Assembly: GCA_905182165.1 (NCBI GenBank)
Contig: CAJJAK010000004.1
Location: 317,501 to 355,788 of the forward strand
Length of the DNA: 38,288 bases
Direction of reading: 5' to 3'
Origin: an uncultured Paracoccaceae bacterium
GTDB taxonomy: Bacteria > Pseudomonadota > Alphaproteobacteria > Rhodobacterales > Rhodobacteraceae
Below the pieces are notes generated by a model. The model worked only from the letters and a program-made list of their open reading frames with translations. It did no database searches and had not been told where the DNA came from. The translations under genes were made by a program, and so were the position numbers. Of this stretch, positions 1 through 10,137 are shown piece after piece. Numbering within the stretch: position 1 is the first letter of the stretch; every line of letters starts with the position of its first letter.

Positions 1-1783
<1,783 letters not shown>

Positions 1784-1873
1784 GATCCAGTAATAGACAG
1801 ATTAGATATCTGTTATCTGGACAGAAGTGGAAAGTGACCTGCTACGCAGGGTCTCGTGTTCTTTAACTTTTCT

Positions 1874-1993
1874 TGGTTTGGTGATCATAGCGCCAATGAA
1901 ACACCCGATCCCATCCCGAACTCGGCAGTTAAGCATGGTCGCGCCGATGGTACTGCAGCTTAAGTTGTGGGAGAGTAGGTCATCGCCAATCCT
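1874..1993 (+). rRNA. 5S ribosomal RNA
   Basis: The core 'CCCGATCCCATCCCGAAC' and the 3' half 'GATGGTACTGCAGCTTAAG' through 'GGGAGAGTAGGTCATCGCCA' are typical alphaproteobacterial 5S rRNA. The ends are set by pairing of GGTTTGGTG (1875-1883) with CGCCAATCC (1984-1992), giving a molecule of about 119 nucleotides. It lies about 90 bases after the 23S rRNA and before tRNA-fMet, the usual alphaproteobacterial order. Confidence 0.95.
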
Positions 1994-2074
1994 AGATAGA
2001 TCATAAATCAACTCTAGTACGATGAAATTTTACCACGTGTTATTGTGGCACCAGTGCACTTTATGTGTAATTGT

Positions 2075-2151
<77 letters not shown>

Positions 2152-2183
2152 TTTCGACGAACTAGCTAAGAGCATCAGTGATT

Positions 2184-2207
2184 AAGCCCGCCTTTTGGTG
2201 GGCTTTT
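2184..2207 (+). terminator. Rho-independent terminator of the rRNA operon
   Basis: AAGCCCGCC, loop TTTT, then GGTGGGCTT followed by TT: a 9-bp stem with one G-T pair, 33 bases after the tRNA CCA end. It ends rrn transcription before the recombinase remnant, which lies on the opposite strand. Confidence 0.8.
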
Positions 2208-2269
2208 CGCATTCTGGGCCAGTGAGCTTTGGCTTTTGATCTCATTATTATATGTGGTGATAAATACAC

Positions 2270-2998
2270 TCACTGCGGCGGTTGCATTAATTTATTTTTT
2301 AAAAGATCAATAACAATATCATCCAGGTCGGGTCGGCGGATACTTTTGTTCTGTGAGCAGGCCTTTAACTTACGGGCGTTGCCGCAAGCCAGGTAGTTTT
2401 TCTCCACAGAGACGATGGATCCACCACAATGGCTACAGAATGACGCGCTCTGATAAAATGTGCGTTGCACGACGTTGGGTCCAATAGGGCGGTGTTTTAT
2501 CCGGCTTCACATCAGCTTCAGTTGCTTTCCAAATTGCCCTCTGGCGGATTTTAACTGACTGCCAAAGGGCATCATCGATAATTTTTAAATGTGGGACATG
2601 CATGAATGACTTCGCTATCGACCCCGTTCCTTCGTGAGACCCGTTTTCCTGTCTCAGGATTTTTCACATAACGTTGCCGGTTCCAGACGAGCCTGCCGAT
2701 ATACAACTCATTATTGAGGATGCCGGTGCCGCGCTTGATATGTCCCCGGATTGTCGTATCTCGCCATAGCCCTCCACTGGGGCCTGGGACCTGATCATTA
2801 TTAAGCCCATGTGCTATTTGATTTGGAGACATGCCGGTTGCAAATTCAGAAAATACCCGGTTCACGGTTTCAGCTTGTTCTTGAATAATTTCTCGGCCAC
2901 CTCGTTCATCACCTTTGAGCACTCGGTAGCCTGTAAGGGGCGTTTACCACCGCCGCTTACGGCCTCTGTCGTACCGTGCGACCCTCGTAAGCCTGTCT
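2270..2998 (-). pseudogene. large serine recombinase remnant (no catalytic domain, frameshifted)
   Basis: Three reading-frame pieces read in order as the middle and end of a large serine site-specific recombinase. The first, 'SGGGKRPL', sits in the frame of the neighbouring SRPBCC gene. After a one-base shift comes 'TGYRVLKGDERGG', then the recombinase domain 2572-2922 ('MSPNQIAHGLNNDQVPGP', 'LYIGRLVWNRQRY'). After another shift, 'VPHLKIIDDALWQSVKIRQ' and 'KPDKTPPYWTQRRATH' follow. After a third, the zinc ribbon begins (CSHCGGS and later cysteines, then 'SIRRPDLDDIVIDLLKNKL'). The N-terminal resolvase domain with the catalytic serine is missing; an SRPBCC gene occupies its place. It cannot be active. 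Its position directly beside tRNA-fMet suggests it once moved this island. Confidence 0.85.
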
Positions 2999-3404
2999 CG
3001 TCGAGTTTTATCACCCGAACTTCAAAAGCGTGACTTGCTTTCAGCCCTTCCCAACGGTCGTCATCCATTCCGTCCGCGCGCAAGGCCATCATCATCAGAA
3101 CTGACTTCTGGTTGGGACCATTAAGTACACTCCCAGGGATTACTCGCACAAAAATTCTGGGCGACAGGCTATCAGGGTCCTGACCGATGAAATAGTCAAT
3201 CAGTTTTTGCTCCGCATGGGCTTTCACACGCAGGTAAATCGCCCCACCGTCCATCAGTGACTTGCCGTGGACGAGCCCATCATCTTGAATTTCGATTTCC
3301 CACGTACCAAAAGACCAAAGGTTGAGATTATGGGAGTCTGCCAAAAAGGCGAACACCTCGTCGGCGGATCGATTAATCACGATGTAAGCCGTGTCGGTAG
3401 TCAT
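2862..3404 (-). CDS. SRPBCC-family protein with a tail derived from recombinase DNA
   Basis: 180 residues. Residues 1 to about 130 look like an SRPBCC/START-like ligand-binding fold: an early strand and helix 'VINRSADEVFAFLADSHNLN' resembles polyketide cyclase and coenzyme Q-binding families, and there is a second half around 'SVLMMMALRADGMDDDRWEG'. Exact function and ligand are unknown. From about residue 133 ('DETGLRG') the reading frame runs into DNA that encodes a serine recombinase, giving 'SGGGKRPL' and then an out-of-frame tail. The last 45 or so residues are therefore probably not original to the family. The start at 3404 is supported by GAGGGG about ten bases upstream. It may still be translated, but the fusion may harm folding. 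Confidence 0.6.
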   Translation of the reverse strand: MTTDTAYIVINRSADEVFAFLADSHNLNLWSFGTWEIEIQDDGLVHGKSLMDGGAIYLRVKAHAEQKLIDYFIGQDPDSLSPRIFVRVIPGSVLNGPNQKSVLMMMALRADGMDDDRWEGLKASHAFEVRVIKLDETGLRGSHGTTEAVSGGGKRPLQATECSKVMNEVAEKLFKNKLKP

Positions 3405-3751
3405 TCTGCCTGATCCCCTCAGTCGTTTTACCCTGTCTCAATTCGAGATAGGGTAGCTTGCGAGAAGCTGCAGACTTTTGCAACCTCTTTCAAGTTTAGC
3501 CCTCGGGTTTTCGCAGAGTCGCGATCCTACCGCCCAACGGTTGCCGGTCAATACCTGCTGAATTGTTTGTCGCTGCCAACTTACTCGCATTTGCTCAGGT
3601 TCTTAAATTTATCAAGAGACCGAACCTTTCGGAATTTCAGTTTACTCCACTTATCCGCATCAGTTTGGCTCTGATGTTACATTCGGTTAACACAACCTCA
3701 CCCTATCACGCCTTGGGATTATAAGAGACTATTAAGCCCATAAATGTAAAA

Positions 3752-3767
3752 ATTATGCAATTATGCA
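3752..3767. promoter_or_regulatory. ATTATGCA tandem direct repeat, possible operator
   Basis: Two perfect adjacent copies of ATTATGCA in an AT-rich patch about 80 bases before the operon's first gene and about 20 bases before a candidate -35 box. The half-overlapping TGCAATTATGCA is a near-palindrome. Placement fits a regulator site for the transporter operon. No regulator gene is seen nearby, so the role is inferred. Confidence 0.3.
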
Positions 3768-3784
3768 ATTTTTTAAGAAATGAC

Positions 3785-3814
3785 TTGCCTAAAGTGACGT
3801 CACGGCACTACACT
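3785..3814 (+). promoter_or_regulatory. candidate sigma70-type promoter of the transport operon
   Basis: TTGCCT (3785-3790), 18-base spacer, TACACT (3809-3814), 33 bases before the first ATG. The spacer contains the palindrome TGACGTCA. The match is moderate and based on position plus consensus only. Confidence 0.3.
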
Positions 3815-3846
3815 CTAAGAAAGGAACGGGAACGGACAGAAAATCC

Positions 3847-4272
3847 ATGAACATTAAAACGATCGGTGGCAGAAATGACGTGTCGGATGTCTTCGACCTG
3901 TATGATTTGAGGGTCAAAGTTGTAGCAAGTGAGAAACCGATGGTTTGCGATCATCAGGTGGGGGAGTATTTTGACGTGATTGGTGAAATGATCGTTTTCC
4001 CTGAGGGTGGGCGGAACAGCTTCACGCTTTACCCGTTGGCTGCAATTTTGCCCCTACTTCCGGCCAAACAGCGAATAACCAATAAAAATGACTGGATGAC
4101 AACCGATGCGGTCATCGCCTGCCCAGACCCGCATTGCGGCGGCAGATTCCACATCACCCGGATCGCAACACGCAGTTTCAGCCATGCTGAAACAACGCTC
4201 GTGCCGCTACCTGGCGATTCTGACGAAACCAGTGAAAGTGTTTTGACTGATGCTCACTCCACTACAGATTAA
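3847..4272 (+). CDS. TIGR04076-like small conserved protein
   Basis: 141 residues, function unknown. It resembles the TIGR04076 family: 'YDLRVKVVASEKPMVCDHQV' near the start, a central 'FPEGGRNSFTLYPLAAILPL', then 'LPAKQRITNKNDWMTTDAVI' and 'ACPDPHCGGRFHITR'. The late cysteines could bind a metal, but no full four-ligand set is obvious. It is the first gene of the operon and is followed within about 30 bases by the aldo/keto reductase. I recall this pairing from other proteobacteria, which suggests a shared pathway. The last 25 or so residues are polar and look disordered. No strong ribosome-binding site is seen; AAAGGAA lies about 20 bases upstream. Confidence 0.75.
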   Translation: MNIKTIGGRNDVSDVFDLYDLRVKVVASEKPMVCDHQVGEYFDVIGEMIVFPEGGRNSFTLYPLAAILPLLPAKQRITNKNDWMTTDAVIACPDPHCGGRFHITRIATRSFSHAETTLVPLPGDSDETSESVLTDAHSTTD

Positions 4273-4301
4273 TCTGCGCCCTACCTACGCGCATTTCGCG
4301 G

Positions 4302-5347
4302 GTGATCAAAGGCGGCTGGCAACTGGCTGGGGATCATGGGTCCGTCGAGCAGTCGCGCGCGGTAAATGATATGATCGCTTTCTATGACGCAGGCATCACC
4401 ACATTTGACTGTGCTGACATTTATAAGGGCGCCGGGCAATGATTGGCGAATTTCTTCGAAAACTTAAAAATCGGCGCGGCGCCGCGGCAATGGCCAAAGT
4501 AAAAGTTCACACAAAATATGTACCGGATATTGCGCAACTTGCGACGCTTTCCAAAAGAGACGTTTCAGAAACTATTGACCGATCGCTGCAAAGACTTGGA
4601 CTGGAACGCTTGGATCTGGTGCAGTTTCACTGGTGGGATTACTCTGTACCGGGCTATCTAAAAGCCGTAGGCTTTCTGGACGAGCTACGTCGGGACGGTA
4701 AGATTGACCAGATCGGGGTTACCAATTTTGATGCTGAACATTTGGCTGAAATCTGCGCTGCCGTAGACATAACTTCGGCCCAGATACAATATTCGCTGCT
4801 GGACCAAAGGCCTGCTGGGTTGTTCGCAAGCGTTGCAAGAAACAACAATGTGCATCTGCTGACTTACGGATCGCTTGCTGGGGGATTTCTGACGGACCGA
4901 TGGCTTGGCGTCTGTGATCCTGGTTTTGAATTCGAAAACCGCTCGCTAGTTAAATATCGGTTGATTATCGAAGAGTTTGGCGGTTGGGGCCTGTTCTTGG
5001 ATCTTCTGTCAACGATGCGCGCAATTGCGGATCGACACGGAGTTGGCATTGACGCGATTGCAATCCGGTCAATGCTTGAAAATTCCGATGTGGCTTCTGT
5101 CATTGTAGGCGCCCGATATGCAGAACGGATTCTGGCAACACTTGGCGTTTTTAGATTTTCTCTTGATGTAGATGACAAGGCCAAAATTGCTGCGGTCCTA
5201 AGCAAAGCCAAGGGGCCAGAAGGGCCGGTTTTTGCGCTCGAGAGGGACAAATTTGGCATTCATGGACAGATTATGAAATACAATCTGAACGCTGGTGATC
5301 AAGCTTTGATGGGCCAGCCTGAAAAAGTAACCGAATCCAGTGTATGA
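4302..5347 (+). pseudogene. aldo/keto reductase, 5' part out of frame
   Basis: NADPH-dependent aldo/keto reductase fold. The N-terminus is read from GTG 4302 ('VIKGGWQLAGDHGSVEQSRA', then 'FYDAGITTFDCADIYKGAG') and contains the catalytic D and Y of the D-x-x-x-x-Y motif. It hits a stop at 4440-4442. The next frame, from ATG 4439, continues without a gap ('MIGEFLRKLKNRRG', 'KVHTKYVPDI', 'SLQRLGLERLDLVQFHWWDY', 'GKIDQIGVTNF'). One missing base near 4437-4439 explains the break. Read together it is about 348 residues, normal for the family. If the shift is real, a product starting at 4439 lacks the catalytic Asp and Tyr and would be inactive. The true start may be slightly upstream of 4302. The 3' end overlaps the next gene by 8 bases. 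Confidence 0.8.
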
Positions 5348-6122
5348 ACAATCTAATACAAAAAGCCTTCTAAAGCTGCGTGGCATAACCAAGCGGTTTG
5401 GTGGATTTACGGCAGTTGATGGGATTTCCTTTGAATTGGAGAAAGGTGTCATTGGCGGGCTGATCGGCCCGAACGGCGCTGGCAAAACTAGTTTGTTCAA
5501 TACCCTTGCTGGATTGCTAATTCCGGACGAGGGTGAGATTTTCCTGGATGGAGTGCCAATCCACAACCTACCGCCGCACAAAACCTTCTGGGCAGGGCTT
5601 GCGCGCACATTTCAGATCCCACGCCCCTTCCTGGAAATGACAATTCTGGAAAACGTTATGACTGTCCGTGAAGGGCAGGCGGGTGAGATGTTTTGGAATA
5701 ATTGGTTCCGACATGGCCTCGTTGCGCGCGAAGAAAAAGTGCTGCGGGAAAAAGCCGAGGAGATCATTGAGTTTTGCGGACTAACGCGCGTTTGCGGAGA
5801 TCAGGCCAATACGTTGTCTGGCGGGCAAATGAAGCTGCTTGAACTTGCACGGGTTCTGATGGCCGATCCCAAGATTATCCTGTTGGATGAACCGGCTGCT
5901 GGTGTTAACCCATCACTAATGATGACCCTGGTCGACAAGATCGAGGCGCTGAATGAGCGGGGCCACACATTCCTGATTATCGAACACAACATGGACGTTG
6001 TAATGTCCATTTGTGATCCCATCATGGTGATGGCACAAGGCAAGCTGATCTACAAAGGCGATGTTGACGGAGCAAGGCAAAATCCACAGGTTCTGGATGC
6101 CTATCTGGGAGATCTGCCATGA
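5340..6122 (+). CDS. livG: branched-chain-type amino acid ABC transporter ATPase, LivG family
   Basis: 260 residues. Cytoplasmic ATPase that powers the two membrane subunits encoded downstream. Walker A 'GLIGPNGAGKTS' near residue 40, signature 'LSGGQMKLLELARVL' near 160, Walker B 'IILLDEPAAGVNP' near 180, switch histidine in 'FLIIEHNMDVV'. The insert after the Q-loop ('ARTFQIPRPFLEMTILENVM') is typical of LivG rather than LivF. The start is GTG 5340, overlapping the end of the reductase gene; the ATG at 5344 is in another frame that soon stops. It overlaps livF by four bases (ATGA). The substrate is unknown; the family carries hydrophobic amino acids, amides, urea and related compounds. Confidence 0.9.
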   Translation: MYEQSNTKSLLKLRGITKRFGGFTAVDGISFELEKGVIGGLIGPNGAGKTSLFNTLAGLLIPDEGEIFLDGVPIHNLPPHKTFWAGLARTFQIPRPFLEMTILENVMTVREGQAGEMFWNNWFRHGLVAREEKVLREKAEEIIEFCGLTRVCGDQANTLSGGQMKLLELARVLMADPKIILLDEPAAGVNPSLMMTLVDKIEALNERGHTFLIIEHNMDVVMSICDPIMVMAQGKLIYKGDVDGARQNPQVLDAYLGDLP

Positions 6123-6889
6123 GTGCTATGATTTCAAAACACGTACTCGAAGCCACTGGCGTTGTCGCCGGCTACCGGCCGGAGTTGCCGATCATTCACG
6201 ACGTGACCATGTATGTCAACGCTGGTGAGATTGTAACAATTATCGGGCCAAATGGGGCAGGCAAATCGACCTTCATCAGGGCGATTGCTGGTTTGCTGAC
6301 GGTTACGTCGGGCAAGATCATGCTGGATGGGAACGACATCACCGGGGTTCCCGCGCATTTGATGGCGGCATCTGGTGTCGGGTTCGTGCCGCAAACTGAT
6401 AATGTTTTCACCACGCTGTCGATCCATGAGAATCTGGTATTGGGAGGGATTACCCTACCGCGGGCGCAGGCGGATATCCGCATCGCAGAAATATATGAAA
6501 GATACTCAATCCTGAAAGATCGCAGCCGGGAAAAGGCTGGTGTATTGTCCGGTGGGCAGCGTCAGGTATTGGCAGTGGCCAGGGCACTCTTAAACCAGCC
6601 GCGGCTGATCCTTCTGGATGAGCCGACGGCGGGTCTCTCTCCTATGGCCTCTGACGAACTTTTCACTGTTGTCCGCGATTTGGCCAAAGACGGAGCCGCC
6701 GTTTTAATGGTGGAACAGAACGCCAAAGCGGCGCTTCGGATTTCAGATAGGGGGTATGTACTTGCTGAAGGGAAAAACCGTATCGGCGGCCCTGCAAAAG
6801 AGCTTTTGGAGGATCCAGAAATCGGGAAAATTTTTCTGGGTGTCCGGCGTGAGAAAACCAACAACAGACAAAAAATGGGGGAAAGTTAA
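6119..6889 (+). CDS. livF: branched-chain-type amino acid ABC transporter ATPase, LivF family
   Basis: 256 residues, partner ATPase of LivG. Walker A 'IIGPNGAGKSTFIRAIAGLL', 'GVGFVPQTDNVFTTLSIHENL' (Q-loop with the LivF-type 'VPQ'), signature 'LSGGQRQVLAVARALL', Walker B 'LILLDEPTAGLSP', switch region 'VLMVEQNAKAAL'. The final 'KIFLGVRR' is close to the LivF-type 'xxYLGG' end. Its ATG overlaps the livG stop, and its stop overlaps the ATG of livH by one base (TAATG), so translation is probably coupled. The GC-rich, uninterrupted frame contrasts with the broken reductase upstream. Confidence 0.9.
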   Translation: MSAMISKHVLEATGVVAGYRPELPIIHDVTMYVNAGEIVTIIGPNGAGKSTFIRAIAGLLTVTSGKIMLDGNDITGVPAHLMAASGVGFVPQTDNVFTTLSIHENLVLGGITLPRAQADIRIAEIYERYSILKDRSREKAGVLSGGQRQVLAVARALLNQPRLILLDEPTAGLSPMASDELFTVVRDLAKDGAAVLMVEQNAKAALRISDRGYVLAEGKNRIGGPAKELLEDPEIGKIFLGVRREKTNNRQKMGES

Positions 6890-7797
6890 TGTTCTTGCAA
6901 CATGTCGCAGACGGTCTTTTAAGCGGGGCGGTCATCGGTCTTGGCGCAATAGGGCTAAGTTTTACGATGAAAATTCTGAGGTTTGCCAACTTCTCTCATT
7001 CTGAGCTTTTAACTTGGGGTGCCTATTTCGGGCTGATCTTTTTCACCATTGCCGCGTCGCTTGGTAATGTCTTCGATGCGCCCATTGGGCCACTTTCTTT
7101 TGGCTGGGGGATGTTTGTTGCGCTGATTTTTTCAGCGGTCGCGACATCCGCTTTGGCGTTGCTTTTACATAAGCTGGTATTTGAAAAACTGAACCGGGTC
7201 GCCGGGCACATGACAATGGTATTTGCCAGCTTTGGGGTGGCTCTTTTGCTGCGCCATATGGTTTTGCTGATTTTTGGGCCGAACCCCATCTACTATTCAA
7301 ACGAGCTGCAATTCGCGGTTCTGTTGCCCGGTAATGTGCGGGTACTGCCCGATCAGGTTTTTCTTTTGGGCCTAACCATCGTCGTTGTATTTGGGTTGCA
7401 TCTCTTTATGACACGCAGCCGCACGGGAATTGCCATGCGCGGCGTGTCCGAGAACCCCGATCTGTCACGGGTAGCTGGTGTAAATGTATCGAGTATAATT
7501 AACTGGGTCTGGATTATTGGTGCATCACTGGCGTCGGTTGCAGGAGTTTTGTACGGGCTTACGGTCCAACTGCGTCCTGAACTTGGATTCGCGCTGATCC
7601 TGCCGTTGTTTGCCGCCGCTATTCTTGGCGGTGCGGGCAGCCTTTATGGGGCGGTTATCGGAGGACTGATTGTTGGCTTGTCTGAAAACCTGTCGGTCAT
7701 GATTATCCCGACAACCTATAAACCAGCCGTTCCTTTCCTGTTGATTTTGGCAATCCTTTACTTCCGACCCGAGGGCCTATTCGGAGAACGCAAATGA
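6889..7797 (+). CDS. livH: branched-chain-type ABC transporter permease, LivH family
   Basis: 302 residues, inner-membrane permease with about eight hydrophobic helices. The start 'GLLSGAVIGLGAIGLSFTMKILRFANFSHSELLTWGAY' is the LivH pattern ('ANFSHSELL' resembles 'NFAHGE' of the family). The cytoplasmic loop 'TRSRTGIAMRGVSENPDLSRVAGVNV' is the ATPase-coupling loop, and 'FAAAILGGAGSLYGAVIGG' near residue 245 is the conserved late motif. It ends 'FRPEGLFGERK', typical of both permeases. Overlaps livM by four bases. It should form the channel with LivM. Confidence 0.9.
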   Translation: MFLQHVADGLLSGAVIGLGAIGLSFTMKILRFANFSHSELLTWGAYFGLIFFTIAASLGNVFDAPIGPLSFGWGMFVALIFSAVATSALALLLHKLVFEKLNRVAGHMTMVFASFGVALLLRHMVLLIFGPNPIYYSNELQFAVLLPGNVRVLPDQVFLLGLTIVVVFGLHLFMTRSRTGIAMRGVSENPDLSRVAGVNVSSIINWVWIIGASLASVAGVLYGLTVQLRPELGFALILPLFAAAILGGAGSLYGAVIGGLIVGLSENLSVMIIPTTYKPAVPFLLILAILYFRPEGLFGERK

Positions 7798-8741
7798 TCG
7801 GTCTAATTTCATACCTCATTTTTTTCCTAATACTTGCGTTGTCGTTTGGGATCGCTGTGTTGGGGCTGAACCTTCAATGGGGATACACTGGGCTGTTTAA
7901 CGCTGGAGTAGCTGGTTTTATAGCAATTGGCGGCTATACGATGGCCATTCTGACTGGGCCATCACGTGATGCAGTGTTGGGAGGGTTTGAGATGCCCTTT
8001 GTGGTCGGCCTTATAGGGGCAATGATAGCCTCCGGGATTGGGGCTTATATTGTTGGGCTGGCCACGTTGCGGCTTAAAGGTGAATACCTTGCAGTGGCAA
8101 CATTTGGCATCGCGGTTTCAATTCAGTTGGTCTGCCTGAACTGGGAGTACCTGACAGGTGGTACACTGGGATTGATCGGAATTCCTAATCCGTCCAAAGA
8201 TCTGGCCACAGGGCCATTGGCGCAGAACGCTGTCTATCTTGGGATAGTTATTGTGATCGGCGGAATTGCGTTCTGGGCGCTGGAGCGGATTGTGAAATCC
8301 CCATGGGGCCGGATGCTGAAAGCAATCCGGGAAGACGAAGGGGCAGCGGCATCTCTGGGCAAGAGCCCGGTGCGGGTTAGGTTAGAATCTTTTATTCTTG
8401 GATGCATGCTGATGGGGCTGGCTGGCGCTTTGCTGACGGCCTTTATCGGTTACATCAGCCCATCTGATTTCCTTCCGATCGTCACGTTCCAGATATGGAC
8501 TATGCTGATTGTTGGTGGCAGTGCGAACAATCGCGGGGCGCTTTTGGGCGCGGTATTAGTTTGGGGAGTCTGGACCAGCAGTGGATTCGTGATTTCAAAA
8601 TTCATCCCGGCGGAAATTCAGGCACAGGGTGGCGCGTTGCAAGCGGTTCTGATCGGCCTGATCCTCGTAGTCACCCTGCTAATGCGCCCGCGCGGCCTGA
8701 TCGGAGAGGAAAAGCATGTCTCACGCCACGCCAGTCTCTGA
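7794..8741 (+). CDS. livM: branched-chain-type ABC transporter permease, LivM family
   Basis: 315 residues, second membrane subunit. Features: 'LNLQWGYTGLFNAGVAGFIAIGGY' (LivM-type 'G.tGl.n.G...f.aiGaY'), 'LATLRLKGEYLAVATFGIAV', coupling loop 'SPWGRMLKAIREDEGAAASLGKSPVRVRL', then 'WTMLIVGGSANNRGALLGAV' and the end 'LLMRPRGLIGEEKHV'. About eight to nine hydrophobic segments. The last 26 bases overlap the next gene, an unusually long overlap that again points to translational coupling inside the operon. Confidence 0.9.
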   Translation: MIGLISYLIFFLILALSFGIAVLGLNLQWGYTGLFNAGVAGFIAIGGYTMAILTGPSRDAVLGGFEMPFVVGLIGAMIASGIGAYIVGLATLRLKGEYLAVATFGIAVSIQLVCLNWEYLTGGTLGLIGIPNPSKDLATGPLAQNAVYLGIVIVIGGIAFWALERIVKSPWGRMLKAIREDEGAAASLGKSPVRVRLESFILGCMLMGLAGALLTAFIGYISPSDFLPIVTFQIWTMLIVGGSANNRGALLGAVLVWGVWTSSGFVISKFIPAEIQAQGGALQAVLIGLILVVTLLMRPRGLIGEEKHVSRHASL

Positions 8742-10137
8742 CCACTCGCTCTGGTGGGATACGGTGGGAGTGGTTCCTGAATGGGACCGGTTTGACTGCG
8801 ACATTTCGGCTGACGTCTGTGTCGTTGGTGGGGGTTTTAGCGGCTTGACGGCGGCGCTGAAGCTTGTGGAAAGCGGGGCCAGCGTCGTGGTGTTGGAGGC
8901 TAAAGAGCCGGGATATGCGGCCTCGGGCCGGAATGCCGGCTTTGTTGTGCCAAACATTGCCAAAGTGGATCCCGACGGCATGCAGTATCTGCTGGGAAAA
9001 GAAAAAGGAACGCGGCTGGCGCATGCGATTAGTCGGGGTGGCGAGGGTGTCTTTGGCACAGCTCGGCGGTTGGGAATTGACTGCGACGCGGTGGAAACCG
9101 GTTGGATTCAGCCCGCGACCTATCCTGGTATGATAGACACCGTCCACGCGCGTTTTGAGCAATGGAAAAGTTTAGGTCGCCCGGTCGAGTGGCTTGACCG
9201 CGTCGAGATTGCCAAAGTTATGGGTTGCGAGCGGTTTGTTGGAGGTTGGATCGACCGGTCTGGCGGTGGCATACACCCGTTGAAATATCTGTTTGGCCTT
9301 GGTCTTGCGGTCAGGGACCTGGGCGGCAGTGTATATTCAGAAACCCCGGCCACTGGGTTCCAGCGCAGCGATGGAAAATGGCGGGTAAAGACAAGCCGGG
9401 GCGAGGTTCTTGCAGAAACCCTGCTGATTTGCGCAAATGTTTCGACTGGACAGCTTGATATGTCTGCGGGTGCATCACTTATGCCGGCCCGAATATACCA
9501 AATGGCGACCAAACCTTTGAGTAAGGCGGATTCAGAACGGTTGACCCCCGGACGGCAGCCTGTTTCTGACGTTCAAAACGATGTTTTCACCTTTCGCATC
9601 GATGCCGACAACCGGCTGATCACTGGCGGGATGCCGATATTCCCATGGGATGACGGGCCGGGGATGGGAACCAGGATGGCGCGACGACTTGCAAGTGAAC
9701 TCGACCTTAACGAAGTCCCCCAGGTCGAAAAGCTCTGGACCGGCGTGGCGGCAGTGACAACGGACTTTCTACCAGGCATCCGGCAAATCGGTCCCGGCGC
9801 ATTTTCTGGGGTCGCGTGTAACGCGCGCGGTATAGCATCTACGCATGTCCTTGGAAACGACCTAGCAGCTCTTGCCCTTAAGGGCGACCAAGCACGAGAT
9901 CTGACGGCGATCCCAGTGCGGGAAATCGCTGCAGCACCTTTCAGACGTCTCGCCCCGCTGGCGACACGTAGTTGGTTGTGGTGGGGCCGCCGCAGAGACC
10001 GAATTTTAGCAAGGAATGCCAAAACAGAAATTGGAAATTGTCGTCATGTTGAAATGAGCGGTAACACGCTCGAAGAAATGCGGATTCCGATCAAGACGAC
10101 AGAGAAGAACCCGCAAAACAATCAAAGGAGAGAATAA
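8716..10137 (+). CDS. FAD-dependent amine/amino acid oxidase, OrdL/PuuB-like
   Basis: 473 residues with a DAO-type FAD domain. The nucleotide-binding motif 'DVCVVGGGFSGLTAALKLVESGASVVVLEA' starts near residue 30, followed by 'GYAASGRNAGFVVPN', which is typical of the gamma-glutamylputrescine oxidase/OrdL group. A late 'GVACNARGIASTHVLGNDLA' is the second FAD contact. This group oxidises a C-N bond of an amine or amino acid to an imine with O2 or another acceptor. No signal peptide, so cytoplasmic. Placed between the permease and binding-protein genes and followed by ridA, it probably oxidises the imported compound, with RidA hydrolysing the reactive imine. The last 50 or so residues are basic and polar and look like an extension. 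Its TAA overlaps the next ATG. Substrate unknown. Confidence 0.82.
   Translation: MSHATPVSDHSLWWDTVGVVPEWDRFDCDISADVCVVGGGFSGLTAALKLVESGASVVVLEAKEPGYAASGRNAGFVVPNIAKVDPDGMQYLLGKEKGTRLAHAISRGGEGVFGTARRLGIDCDAVETGWIQPATYPGMIDTVHARFEQWKSLGRPVEWLDRVEIAKVMGCERFVGGWIDRSGGGIHPLKYLFGLGLAVRDLGGSVYSETPATGFQRSDGKWRVKTSRGEVLAETLLICANVSTGQLDMSAGASLMPARIYQMATKPLSKADSERLTPGRQPVSDVQNDVFTFRIDADNRLITGGMPIFPWDDGPGMGTRMARRLASELDLNEVPQVEKLWTGVAAVTTDFLPGIRQIGPGAFSGVACNARGIASTHVLGNDLAALALKGDQARDLTAIPVREIAAAPFRRLAPLATRSWLWWGRRRDRILARNAKTEIGNCRHVEMSGNTLEEMRIPIKTTEKNPQNNQRRE

Larger units (their letters stand above)
3405..3846. other. 442-base intergenic region, divergent promoters expected
   Basis: No convincing reading frame. 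It separates the minus-strand SRPBCC gene from the plus-strand operon, so both should have promoters here. It holds a direct repeat of ATTATGCA (3752-3767) and a possible promoter (3785-3814), listed separately. Confidence 0.5.

Noticed and set aside
1802..2011. 69-residue frame on the minus strand
   Set aside because: It covers the 5S rRNA.
4864..5608. Two minus-strand frames of about 130 residues opposite the reductase and livG genes
   Set aside because: They are antisense shadows of GC-rich coding DNA; the plus-strand frames match known families and these match none.
8671..9162. 163-residue minus-strand frame opposite the FAD oxidase gene
   Set aside because: Antisense shadow; the plus strand carries a clear FAD-binding motif in this interval.
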